Positions 1 to 6,292 of a stretch of DNA of 10,655 nt are shown in pieces; positions within the stretch are counted from its first letter, which is position 1, and the number at the start of each line of letters is the position of its first letter. The position numbers were made by a program, and so were the translations under genes. Source of the stretch: an uncultured Eisenbergiella sp. (lineage in GTDB: Bacteria; Bacillota; Clostridia; Lachnospirales; Lachnospiraceae). The stretch is taken from the NCBI GenBank assembly GCA_948960675.1, contig CARDPF010000001.1, positions 18,667 to 29,321 on the forward strand, read 5' to 3'. The notes below the pieces were generated by a model. The model was not told the origin of the DNA and ran no database searches. It saw nothing but the letters and a program-made list of their open reading frames with translations.

Positions 1-494
1 TGTCTGTCCAAAAGCGGTTTCCCGTCATCCGTAAACCCCACGGCGCCCTGTCTGAACAGGCCTTCCATATCTGTCAGCCGCTTCCCTGCCATATCCTTTG
101 TCACGTTGGCGCAGGTATAAACATGGATTCCCGTCTGTCTCCCCTTTTCCGTTACGTACCGCAGCGTCTCTTCATTGTCCACATGCGGCGTGGTGTTGGC
201 CATCAGCACCACACTGGTCACGCCGCCCGCCGCCGCCGCCCTTGCCCCGGTAAATATATCCTCCTTGTAGAGCGCCCCCGGATCCCTAAAATGCACATGT
301 GTATCCACCAATCCCGGAACCGCGCAAAGTCCGGCCGCATCCACCACCCTGCAGCCGGATTTGCCTTGGGCCTGCGGACATATCGTTCCCGCCCCGCCAA
401 TCTGGGCAATCCGTTCCCCCTCTATCAAAATATCGCGTAAACCGTCTGTTTGGGATGCCGGATCCACCAAACGGCAATTTTGAATGAGCATCAT
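1..494 (-). CDS. pyrC: Dihydroorotase, N-terminal part (runs off the window)
   Basis: Dihydroorotase is a cytoplasmic metalloenzyme that cyclises carbamoyl-aspartate to dihydroorotate in de novo pyrimidine synthesis. The frame is open from an ATG at 494 to the window edge, giving 164 residues of a protein usually about 420-430 long. The metal-binding DTHVHFRDPG motif is at residues 64-73 (His66, His68). It is followed by a KEDIFTGARAAAAGGVTSV segment and, near residue 156, a TDDGKP motif, all typical of the class I bacterial enzyme. Two ATGs are adjacent (494 and 491), and an AAAGGGG-type ribosome binding site lies 8-10 bases upstream. The family (amidohydrolase, dihydroorotase rather than allantoinase or hydantoinase) is inferred from these motifs. 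The C-terminal half, with the remaining metal ligands, is outside the window. The leader is too short for an obvious PyrR attenuator. Confidence 0.92.
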   Translation of the reverse strand, partial: MMLIQNCRLVDPASQTDGLRDILIEGERIAQIGGAGTICPQAQGKSGCRVVDAAGLCAVPGLVDTHVHFRDPGALYKEDIFTGARAAAAGGVTSVVLMANTTPHVDNEETLRYVTEKGRQTGIHVYTCANVTKDMAGKRLTDMEGLFRQGAVGFTDDGKPLLDR

Positions 495-522
495 CCTTTT
501 GTCCCCTTTGTACCCCCATATT

Positions 523-551
523 TTTATCAGTATACCACATTCCCTAGTCAA
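523..551 (-). promoter_or_regulatory. Candidate pyrC promoter
   Basis: On the minus strand, TTGACT (546-551) and GATAAA (523-528) are separated by 17 bases. An alternative is an extended -10, TGGTATACT, at 529-537. Either would start transcription shortly before pyrC. The -35 overlaps the stop codon of the upstream lipoprotein gene. The two overlapping choices keep confidence low. Confidence 0.4.
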
Positions 552-954
552 ACACCACCGTTTTGTCCATGAACGGGGTTTTGATCACCAAATAAGGATA
601 GGAAGGATTCTCCCCCTTGGCCTCTGCGTCCTTTGGGCCGATCAGATTCGTATCCAGGCAGATTGCGCTTTCCGTCGCATACAATTCATTCACCGCTATG
701 CTGTAGCCACCCGTTTCCTGCTTTCCATATCCGACGCACAGATACAGATATCCTCCGTCCGCGTAGGTGAGCTTGAACGTCTCCGCCTTTTTTTCCTCCA
801 CCAGTTTTTTCAATTCATCCGGTAGCCGCTCCTCATCCACCACCGTAAATTCCAGATTGGTTTTCTTTTCTTCCTCCTCCAAAAACCCGCAGCCTGTGGC
901 CAGAATAGCCGCCAACAGAACCGCCAGGCAAAATCCCATTCCGCATCTTTTCAT
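544..954 (-). CDS. PrcB-domain lipoprotein
   Basis: This is a 136-residue exported lipoprotein. Residues 1-22 are a lipoprotein signal peptide: basic start, hydrophobic core, and an ATGC lipobox with Cys22 as the lipidated residue. A charged Glu/Lys-rich linker follows. From about residue 68 the protein has the pattern of the PrcB C-terminal domain: a short beta strand (YLYLCVGYGKQ), the TGGYSIAVNEL signature, and a final strand pair with YPYLVIKTP. PrcB was first named as a component of a surface protease complex; in Firmicutes similar small lipoproteins are common and their role is not known. The start ATG is preceded by a GGTGGA element 10-15 bases upstream. The gene lies just upstream of pyrC in the same orientation with a 49-base gap, but no functional link is evident. 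Confidence 0.83.
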   Translation of the reverse strand: MKRCGMGFCLAVLLAAILATGCGFLEEEEKKTNLEFTVVDEERLPDELKKLVEEKKAETFKLTYADGGYLYLCVGYGKQETGGYSIAVNELYATESAICLDTNLIGPKDAEAKGENPSYPYLVIKTPFMDKTVVFD

Positions 955-1050
955 CTATGTATATCCACCGCTTCTTTTTTACCAATCTATGAAAAAACGG
1001 GTTGTCCTATTCACAGCGATTTCTTACGCCGCGGCAATTTCCCATAATGC

Positions 1051-1074
1051 AAAAAACAGAGGCGCCACAGCGCC
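1051..1074 (-). terminator. Rho-independent terminator after the acyltransferase gene
   Basis: Read on the minus strand, GGCGC (1070-1074) pairs with GCGCC (1061-1065) around a 4-base loop. A TCTG and a run of six T (1051-1056) follow. It lies about 50 bases after the stop of the acyltransferase gene and would separate it from the lipoprotein gene. Confidence 0.7.
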
Positions 1075-1083
1075 CCCATTTCC

Positions 1084-1129
1084 CATTGGATCCAATGCAC
1101 GGTTGAAAAACTGTCCTACAGGTTTTCAA
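1084..1129. repeat. Palindrome and hairpin at the acyltransferase stop codon
   Basis: A perfect 14-base palindrome, CATTGGATCCAATG, occupies 1084-1097. Next to it is a hairpin: 1103-1109 plus 1111-1114 pairs with 1123-1129 plus 1118-1121, with one mismatch (1110/1122) and a 3-base loop. The hairpin includes the TGA stop at 1126-1128 and, on the minus strand, ends in a T-rich arm. It may act with the terminator at 1051-1074 as a 3' end or mRNA stability structure. Confidence 0.5.
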
Positions 1130-1869
1130 ACACGTTCCAGCAGTTCCTTGTTTTTAAAATACATGGCTTTTATCTCGCCCAAAACCCGGTCGGAAAGTTG
1201 TTTTCTCTCTTCCCTCCCCAGACGGTCCGGATAAACCGGCTCCCCGTATTCAATGATCACCCTGGTTTTTTTGATCTTGGGTAAATGATCCTCAAAAATA
1301 TCCCCCGCATTCACAATGGCCATGGGAACGATGGGACACCCGGCCTTTTCCGCAATCTTTAAACTTCCGGCATGGAAAGGAAGAAAAGTATCAGCCACGC
1401 GGTTTCTCGTGCCTTCCGGGAACACGCAGACGGATATACCGGATTTCATCATGTCAATGGCTTCCAGAATGGTTTTCATCCCCGCCTTTAAGTCTTTGCG
1501 GTCCAGAAAAAGGCAATGGAGATTCTTCATCCAATTTACCAACAGCGGATAGCGCAGCATCTCTTTCTTGGCAATATAGCCCGTGGGACGCGGAACCCGC
1601 ACATAAGTCATCAGGATGTCAAAGTAACTGCGGTGGTTGCCCACATAAAGCACGGCGGTGTCCTGTGGGATACGTTCCTCCCCGAGATAGGTAATCTGCG
1701 TACCGGCAAATTTCAGGCAGACCCTAAAAGCCCAATTGACAATGGCAAGGGAACTTTTATCCTTGCGTTCCATATTGAACTTGCCGACCACCCACTCTGC
1801 AATCAAAAGCGGAATACTCAAAACCAAAAAAAGGATCACAAAGACAGCGACACTGATAAAGCGAATCAT
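1126..1869 (-). CDS. plsC: 1-acyl-sn-glycerol-3-phosphate acyltransferase
   Basis: This is a 247-residue membrane-associated acyltransferase of the PlsC family. It would transfer an acyl group to lysophosphatidate to make phosphatidate for phospholipid synthesis. A hydrophobic N-terminal helix (about residues 4-28) anchors it. The family blocks appear in order: NHRSYFD (HX4D, His79/Asp84, catalytic), FLDR (121-124), FPEGTR (150-155, phosphate binding), and VPMAIVNAG (181-189). The length is normal for the family. The frame extends 32 codons further upstream, but ATG 1869 is preferred: it has GGAGGG seven bases upstream, and the protein then begins directly with the membrane helix. The substrate is inferred from the family; related enzymes can acylate other lyso-lipids. 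It follows the alkyltransferase gene in the same direction after 68 bases. Confidence 0.92.
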   Translation of the reverse strand: MIRFISVAVFVILFLVLSIPLLIAEWVVGKFNMERKDKSSLAIVNWAFRVCLKFAGTQITYLGEERIPQDTAVLYVGNHRSYFDILMTYVRVPRPTGYIAKKEMLRYPLLVNWMKNLHCLFLDRKDLKAGMKTILEAIDMMKSGISVCVFPEGTRNRVADTFLPFHAGSLKIAEKAGCPIVPMAIVNAGDIFEDHLPKIKKTRVIIEYGEPVYPDRLGREERKQLSDRVLGEIKAMYFKNKELLERV

Positions 1870-1876
1870 GACAAAA

Positions 1877-1882
1877 CCCTCC
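1877..1882 (-). promoter_or_regulatory. Ribosome binding site fixing the plsC start
   Basis: GGAGGG on the minus strand lies 7 bases before ATG 1869. The longer in-frame start at 1965 lies inside the preceding gene's 3' end and has no comparable site. Confidence 0.75.
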
Positions 1883-1937
1883 GGCGCGCCTGCAGGCAAT
1901 TTTGTATCTGCAGCATGTGAAAGCGGCAGTGTATTTA

Positions 1938-2453
1938 TTATACTACCGGCACGCCGATTCGACAAGGGTTTTCCAGTTGCAATAAAAATACCTTTTTATC
2001 CATTCCGCCCGCATATCCCGTCAGGCTCCCGTCTGCCCCGACCACCCGGTGGCAGGGAATGAGCAGGGAGATGGCATTATGCGCTACCGCGCCGCCCACA
2101 GCCCGCGGGGACATTGCGGTAAGCCCCTTTTGTCTGGCAAGTATATCCGCTATTTGGCCGTAGGTCATCGTTTGCCCGAAGGGAATCGTAAGCATAATCT
2201 CCCACACGGCTTTCCGGAAAGGTGTCGTTTGCATGCAAAGCGGCGGTGTAAAGCCGGGAGCCTTGCCCCCGAAATAAATATCCAGCCACTTTTTGGCCTC
2301 TTTAAAAACAGGCAGTGCTTTTTCCCCCCGCTGCTCCGGCAGTGTAGCGCCAAAATATTTTTGGCCGTCAAACCATAATCCGGTAATGCCGTTACCATTA
2401 CTTGCAATCGTAATACCGCCCAAAGGAGATTCGTAATAATTCACATAGGCCAT
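1938..2453 (-). CDS. ogt: Methylated-DNA--[protein]-cysteine S-methyltransferase
   Basis: This 171-residue suicidal DNA repair protein removes the alkyl group from O6-methylguanine onto its own cysteine. Residues 1-70 form the variable N-terminal RNase H-like domain (YYESPLGGITIAS). From about residue 76 the conserved DNA-binding domain follows: TPFRKAVWEIMLTIPFGQTMTYGQIA, then the recognition helix with the arginine finger (SPRAVGGAVAHN, around Arg117). The PCHRVVG active site has Cys134 as the acceptor, and YAGG is near 147-150. The length fits the Ogt/MGMT type without an Ada domain. Start ATG 2453 has a GGGGG-type binding site about 8 bases upstream. Nothing looks damaged. It is the last housekeeping gene before the AT-rich restriction-modification cassette. 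Confidence 0.95.
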   Translation of the reverse strand: MAYVNYYESPLGGITIASNGNGITGLWFDGQKYFGATLPEQRGEKALPVFKEAKKWLDIYFGGKAPGFTPPLCMQTTPFRKAVWEIMLTIPFGQTMTYGQIADILARQKGLTAMSPRAVGGAVAHNAISLLIPCHRVVGADGSLTGYAGGMDKKVFLLQLENPCRIGVPVV

Positions 2454-2507
2454 GCCACAAACCCCCAGAAGATTCGTTTAGGTCAGCTTTTTGTTCTGCC
2501 CGGTTTT

Positions 2508-2519
2508 TAACTGCTGTTA
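2508..2519. repeat. Inverted 12-mer, copy 1, beside the restriction-modification cassette
   Basis: TAACTGCTGTTA is the exact reverse complement of TAACAGCAGTTA at 4981-4992. The two copies lie just outside the two-gene operon. The match does not extend beyond 12 bases. Confidence 0.45.
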
Positions 2520-2561
2520 CCATTTGCATTTCTGCTATAGTTTCTTTGCTTGCCCCTCTTT

Positions 2562-3863
2562 CTAACTTGCAGCAACAGGATATTTTTCAGTCCAGCCCAA
2601 TACGTCTATATTATTTTTCAAAAAGTCATAAATCACTAATTCAACAACCGGAACTGAAACAGAATTTCCAAGTTGTTTATAAGCCAAACCATCTATAGGA
2701 TTTAAAATAAAAGTATCAGGAAACCCTTGTAACCTTGCACACTCACGAGGGGTTATCCGGCGGGGTATGTTATTTTGCACTACCCCTAAACGGTTAGCAT
2801 CCGATGAAGTTAAGGTAATTGAAACACTATCTGGATCTAAAAACTTGAATACTTCAAAAGACATATTCCCACAAACAGGATTATACCTGCCATCCTCTTC
2901 TTTCAAATAACCTTTTTCTATCAAAGATGTTATCACGCCCATAATGTCGTCATCTTTATAGAATGTTTTTATCTGCGATAAAGTCAGTTTTTTGCCATCC
3001 TGTTGTGTGCCAAAATTATGCTTTCTACGATTTTGTATTAATAAATTCATAAATTCTATCTCTGAGGATGTGCATCTTCCTTTTTTTCCAAGTTCCCATG
3101 AATGAAGCGACTGCCCTCCACGGTAATCTATCAGTCTATATCCATGAAGTTTCGACAAATCGTCTCCCATAACGGAATGCAATTGTTCCGTAAATTCAGG
3201 GGAACAAAAGTATTTTTCTGGTACAACAGGTTCTAATATTTCACCAACGGTGCAAACCCTTTTTTGCGCATTATCGAAAATACTAAGTTGCTGATAAGTA
3301 CTTTTGTATTTATGTGAATCCACCGCGCCTAAATTCGTCATGAGGTTCATTGCAGGTGTTGCTCCATATATTCCTAAAATGTAAAGTCTGACACGGTTTT
3401 GTGGTACGCCAAAATCAGAACTATTCAAAATCAGTTCCGATGTACCATATCCCAAATTGTGCAATTTTAACATAATGGTTTCAAAAGTACGTCCATGATC
3501 ATGCGTACGTAATCCCCGGACATTTTCAAGCAAAAATGCTTTTGGGCGGTATTTTTCTAATATACGTTCAATCTCAAAAAAAAGTGTCCCACGAGTATCC
3601 CCGAAACCACGCCTTTTCCCGGCATATGAAAAGGGCTGACACGGAAAACCTGCAAGCAAAAAATCAAATGGGGTAATCTCTGTTATTTTTTTTATATCCC
3701 CTTGTGGTTTTTCTCCAAAATTAAGCCCATAAGTTTCACAGGCCTTTTCATCAATTTCACTGGAAAGAACACACTTTGAATGTAATTGCATTTTTTCCAA
3801 CGCCTGTACAGCACCGAGACGAATGCCGCCAATACCCGCAAACAAATCAATATATTTTATCAT
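2562..3863 (-). CDS. DNA (cytosine-5-)-methyltransferase of a type II restriction-modification system
   Basis: This 433-residue protein methylates carbon 5 of cytosine in a specific DNA site, protecting host DNA from the partner nuclease. The motifs are in canonical order: I, DLFAGIGGIRLG (6-17, AdoMet binding); IV, GFPCQPFSYAG (72-82, catalytic Cys75); VI, LLENVRGL (111-118); VIII, FGVPQNRVRLYILG (151-164); IX, RRITPRECARLQGFP (368-382); X, AYKQLGNSVSVPV (394-406). About 200 residues between VIII and IX form the target recognition region. It includes a HSWELGKKG stretch and what looks like an inserted helical segment at 255-345. I cannot read the target site from this. The start overlaps the stop of the endonuclease gene by four bases (ATGA), and AAGGAG lies 8 bases upstream inside the endonuclease gene, so translation is probably coupled. 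The cassette is much more AT-rich than its neighbours. Confidence 0.95.
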   Translation of the reverse strand: MIKYIDLFAGIGGIRLGAVQALEKMQLHSKCVLSSEIDEKACETYGLNFGEKPQGDIKKITEITPFDFLLAGFPCQPFSYAGKRRGFGDTRGTLFFEIERILEKYRPKAFLLENVRGLRTHDHGRTFETIMLKLHNLGYGTSELILNSSDFGVPQNRVRLYILGIYGATPAMNLMTNLGAVDSHKYKSTYQQLSIFDNAQKRVCTVGEILEPVVPEKYFCSPEFTEQLHSVMGDDLSKLHGYRLIDYRGGQSLHSWELGKKGRCTSSEIEFMNLLIQNRRKHNFGTQQDGKKLTLSQIKTFYKDDDIMGVITSLIEKGYLKEEDGRYNPVCGNMSFEVFKFLDPDSVSITLTSSDANRLGVVQNNIPRRITPRECARLQGFPDTFILNPIDGLAYKQLGNSVSVPVVELVIYDFLKNNIDVLGWTEKYPVAAS

Positions 3864-4912
3864 CCAATTTTCTCCTTAACAAATTCCAAAAGCAGATTAA
3901 ATTCTTCAGGAGTATAAGCTATTGTGCAATGACTGTTATCACACAGGACACTAACCGCTGATGTTCTGGAAAAATTGCCGGCTCCATCAATTATATAAGC
4001 AATAAAATTTCTTGTGCTTGTAATTTTCTCAAATCTATCCCTTGCCTGCCCACCCTTTCTTTCAATTGTGCTATTAGTAGTTTCTTGAAATGTTACTTCA
4101 ATAGCAATATATTTTTTGTGTCGGCTAGTATCATTTTTTCTATCCACAACAACATCAAATGACGTTAATGTAGTTCCATCATTTTGTGTAACACCAGGAA
4201 TTGTTCCGTTACTTCTAACATTATAATTTTTTCCTAAAGCATTTGTAAGATATGTAACCACATACTGTTGTGCAACATTGCCTAAATCAGTCGCTGTTTT
4301 TCCTCGAATAATGCTGCTAACACGAATATAGTTTTTTCGAACAAATTCATCAATTCGGAAATCATTTCCTAAATATTCAAAAGGAGTACATTTAAACAAG
4401 ATTGCCCTTGTACTTATATCTGTTGTTGCAGCGCCATATATGAGTAGCATAATAATATCTTTACATAAATCTTTGTCACAATTACCCATCCTAAGATTTT
4501 CAACTGTATCAATTTTCATGCGCTTATTATTCAGCACGCCATTGACAGGCAGTGAAGTGAATGAATAAAGTTTCTTTCCCGTACCTATATCATATTCAAA
4601 CACACCTGCTGGAAACATCTCGGAAAAATTTTTATTAACACGCTGTAACGGCTCACTTCCAAAATCAGTTAACACAACTAAATGTTTCAAAAAGAGATTA
4701 TAAGCAAAATTGGAAGCATCCAATATTTCAAATAACTTATTAATATTGTTTTTGTCTGCTAATTTCAAAATAGAAATGAACTTTTCTTGTGTATCTAAAA
4801 GCGTATATAAAATACTGATTTTCTGTGCTTCTTCACGAACTTCACGAGGCCACCATTTACATGCATGTCGTTCTAATTCTTCCAATGTTCTTTCATATCT
4901 ATCATCATTCAT
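3860..4912 (-). CDS. Probable type II restriction endonuclease, PD-(D/E)XK type
   Basis: This is a 350-residue protein encoded directly before, and overlapping, a cytosine methyltransferase. That context makes it the likely partner nuclease. The N-terminal half is mostly helical without a domain I recognise. The C-terminal part has the layout of a PD-(D/E)XK core: a helix (GNVAQQYVVTYLTNALG, 211-227), a strand with SFDVVVD (Asp253), a strand YIAIEVTFQ (268-276, with Glu272), and then TTNSTIERKGGQARDRFEKI. Where the classical motif has lysine two residues after the acid, this protein has threonine (Glu272-Val-Thr274), followed by Gln276, so it would be a motif variant. The TTNSTIERK..QA stretch reminds me of BanI-like endonucleases, but I cannot confirm that. 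Start ATG 4912 has GGGGG six bases upstream. No control (C) protein gene is present. Recognition site unknown. Confidence 0.75.
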   Translation of the reverse strand: MNDDRYERTLEELERHACKWWPREVREEAQKISILYTLLDTQEKFISILKLADKNNINKLFEILDASNFAYNLFLKHLVVLTDFGSEPLQRVNKNFSEMFPAGVFEYDIGTGKKLYSFTSLPVNGVLNNKRMKIDTVENLRMGNCDKDLCKDIIMLLIYGAATTDISTRAILFKCTPFEYLGNDFRIDEFVRKNYIRVSSIIRGKTATDLGNVAQQYVVTYLTNALGKNYNVRSNGTIPGVTQNDGTTLTSFDVVVDRKNDTSRHKKYIAIEVTFQETTNSTIERKGGQARDRFEKITSTRNFIAYIIDGAGNFSRTSAVSVLCDNSHCTIAYTPEEFNLLLEFVKEKIG

Positions 4913-4952
4913 AATTTGCCCCCAGCATTTTTAATCCATTTAGATTTATCCC

Positions 4953-4961
4953 TTATCCACA
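4953..4961 (+). promoter_or_regulatory. Perfect DnaA-box sequence in the restriction operon leader
   Basis: TTATCCACA matches the DnaA-box consensus exactly. It lies between the operon promoter and the endonuclease start. It is a single copy, so it could be chance; a regulatory role is only a suggestion. Confidence 0.3.
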
Positions 4962-4980
4962 GATACAGTATAGCACAGTT

Positions 4981-4992
4981 TAACAGCAGTTA
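4981..4992. repeat. Inverted 12-mer, copy 2, beside the restriction-modification cassette
   Basis: TAACAGCAGTTA is the exact reverse complement of 2508-2519. It lies between the endonuclease start and the operon promoter, so if it marks an insertion boundary the promoter would lie outside the inserted DNA. Confidence 0.45.
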
Positions 4993-5013
4993 TATTCTCA
5001 TCCAGACAATCAA

Positions 5014-5042
5014 ATTATACACTAATGAATTAGATATGTAAA
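5014..5042 (-). promoter_or_regulatory. Sigma-A promoter of the restriction-modification operon
   Basis: On the minus strand, TTTACA (5037-5042) is followed after 17 bases by a perfect TATAAT (5014-5019). This gives a start near 5007 and a leader of about 95 bases. The spacer holds an inverted repeat, CTAAT-GA-ATTAG (5022-5033), which could be an operator. A second possible start is an extended -10, TGCTATACT, at 4967-4975, without a good -35. Confidence 0.7.
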
Positions 5043-5052
5043 TAATCACATA

Positions 5053-5420
5053 ATCCTTACTTAACCGCAAGGATGCCGTAACGTTACTATCACGGGCATG
5101 AGAACATGATACAAGAGGGAGGGGCGTTTTGCGTAGCAAAACTCGGAATAACGCCCCGGACCGGTTACTATGAGCGGCTCCCGGGCCGTGAATATAGTAC
5201 AAAGAAAATTAAGTTTCTGGTACATTGACGCAGAATGATTGTTTCAGATGCAAGGCGGAGGAAAAAGTCATAGCGGTGGCTACGGCAATTGACGACAACG
5301 CCGCAGATGAACAATCAGGCAAGTCAAGATGCCAGTTACTTAATATTCGTTGTAATAGTAACCGTAACAGTTCAGACAAGCCCATTACCGTAAAATGCGA
5401 GAACAATGAATTTATGCGTT
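5053..5420. repeat. Gene-less, hairpin-rich intergenic DNA; likely dispersed repeat
   Basis: I see no gene here that I can support; the short open frames on both strands lack ribosome binding sites and conserved motifs. Several paired structures are present: ATCCTT/AAGGAT (5053-5058 with 5069-5074); GGGGCGTT/AACGCCCC (5121-5128 with 5150-5157), which competes with an inner GTTTTGC/GCAAAAC stem (5126-5132 with 5136-5142); a GTTACTAT-type arm at 5164-5171; and TGATTGTT/AACAATCA (5236-5243 with 5310-5317). GTTACTAT-like words recur in both orientations (near 5083, 5164, and inverted near 5354). I associate such sequence with repeats scattered in Lachnospiraceae genomes, but this rests on memory. 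Confidence 0.5.
5168..5185. repeat. Inverted repeat arm, left
   Basis: CTATGAGCGGCTCCCGGG matches the reverse complement of 6140-6155 except for a 2-base gap. The pair brackets the small membrane-protein gene. Confidence 0.4.
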
Positions 5421-5424
5421 AAAT

Positions 5425-5500
5425 CAAATACCCCGCTGCAAGCAACGGGGTATTTGACCCTCGCGGCATTCGTCAAATAGCCATGCAAGCATGGCTATTT
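5425..5500. terminator. Twin perfect hairpins, possible bidirectional terminator and repeat
   Basis: Hairpin one pairs CAAATACCCCG (5425-5435) with CGGGGTATTTG (5446-5456) around a loop that has its own TGC/GCA pair. Hairpin two pairs AAATAGCCATGC (5475-5486) with GCATGGCTATTT (5489-5500) with almost no loop. Each has an A/T-rich base, so either strand gives a terminator-like shape. On the minus strand they follow the membrane-protein gene by about 55 bases and could end its transcript. A weaker GC-rich pairing (about 5459-5468 with 5507-5516) encloses the second hairpin. Confidence 0.6.
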
Positions 5501-5554
5501 TCCTCATTGCTCGCGGGAATAAGCCATAAAATATAGTCTGAATTGCAATAACCT

Positions 5555-5923
5555 CTACGCCCATGGTAAAAAAGGGCGGACTACAAGCCCGGCCGCCACC
5601 CCCAGCGGCACGGAAACCAGATACAGCCAAACCATTTGATAATGCAGGACACTTTTCATTTGACTGCCCTCTAATCCGCTTTCCCGCAAAAGTTCCCTGC
5701 TCACACTATCCGGACAAACCGACTTTTTCCCGACCAGAAAAAGTGCGATCCCGGTACACGCCACAATAAGCGCTATATGCCATCCCTTTTCCTGAAAAGC
5801 CAGACACATCGCCACACAGACAAGAATAGCCGACGCAGTGGCTCCCGAAATCCACAGCGGCAGGTTTTTCTTCCACTGCTGCACCGCAGCGCTTTTCACA
5901 GGATTACTGCCCATTTTCCCCAT
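5555..5923 (-). CDS. Small three-helix membrane protein, unknown function
   Basis: This is a 122-residue protein with three predicted membrane segments: about residues 22-44, 49-64 and 95-119. A soluble stretch (KKSVCPDSVSRELLRESGLEGSQ) lies between helices two and three. Start ATG 5923 has a GAGGTGG ribosome binding site just upstream, which supports translation. I do not recognise the family. The last 50 residues (RELLRESGLEG... leading into a helix ending SVPLGVAAGLVV) resemble the region before a membrane helix in FtsX/MacB-type ABC permeases, so this may be a permease fragment produced by internal deletion, or simply a small unrelated membrane protein. No neighbouring ATPase is on this strand. 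Hairpins at 5425-5500 lie downstream. Confidence 0.6.
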   Translation of the reverse strand: MGKMGSNPVKSAAVQQWKKNLPLWISGATASAILVCVAMCLAFQEKGWHIALIVACTGIALFLVGKKSVCPDSVSRELLRESGLEGSQMKSVLHYQMVWLYLVSVPLGVAAGLVVRPFLPWA

Positions 5924-6292
5924 ACTCCCACCTCGTTATCTTCTATCGTTATTCCTACTTTTCCCATCTATTCCACAATTATGCGCCACATTGGCCCGGA
6001 CTTGTCCAAACCGGTGGCTGCAAATATTTCCCATGTATTTTAATTATAAGACGCTTTTCTTAGGAAGAAAGTTCCCATCCATATAAGATTCCACTAAAAT
6101 AAACATAATTTTTTCTTAAATCTGGCCTTATTATGCAGTCCCGGGCCGCTCATAGCAATGATTCGGCGCGGTATTTCCCGTCCGCAAGCCTTGCAAGCCT
6201 GTAGTCCATGCGTCCCCTGACAGCCACCGGGAAGCCGCCTGTGTCCCTCCCCTCCTGCAAAATTGATTTCCGTGTTTTACGGTACAGACCAA
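5924..6292. other. Intergenic stretch without a recognised gene
   Basis: An AT-rich part (about 5990-6125) probably holds the promoter of the membrane-protein gene: TATAAT on the minus strand at 6044-6049, without a clear -35. The part from 6130 to 6260 is GC-richer and opens with the inverted repeat arm at 6140-6155. A 66-residue open frame on the minus strand (6150-6350) has no ribosome binding site or motif that I recognise, so I do not call it. Confidence 0.5.
6140..6155. repeat. Inverted repeat arm, right
   Basis: CCCGGGCCGCTCATAG is the partner of 5168-5185 (see there). Confidence 0.4.

Noticed and set aside
2454..2561. Terminator after the methyltransferase gene
   Set aside because: No stable stem followed by a T run was found in this gap on the minus strand.
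5209..5422. Open frames of about 65 codons on both strands of the same segment
   Set aside because: They shadow each other, have no ribosome binding site, and lie in hairpin-rich repeat-like DNA; no motif supports either.
5425..5500. CRISPR-like repeat pair
   Set aside because: The two hairpins differ in sequence and there is no regular repeat-spacer spacing.
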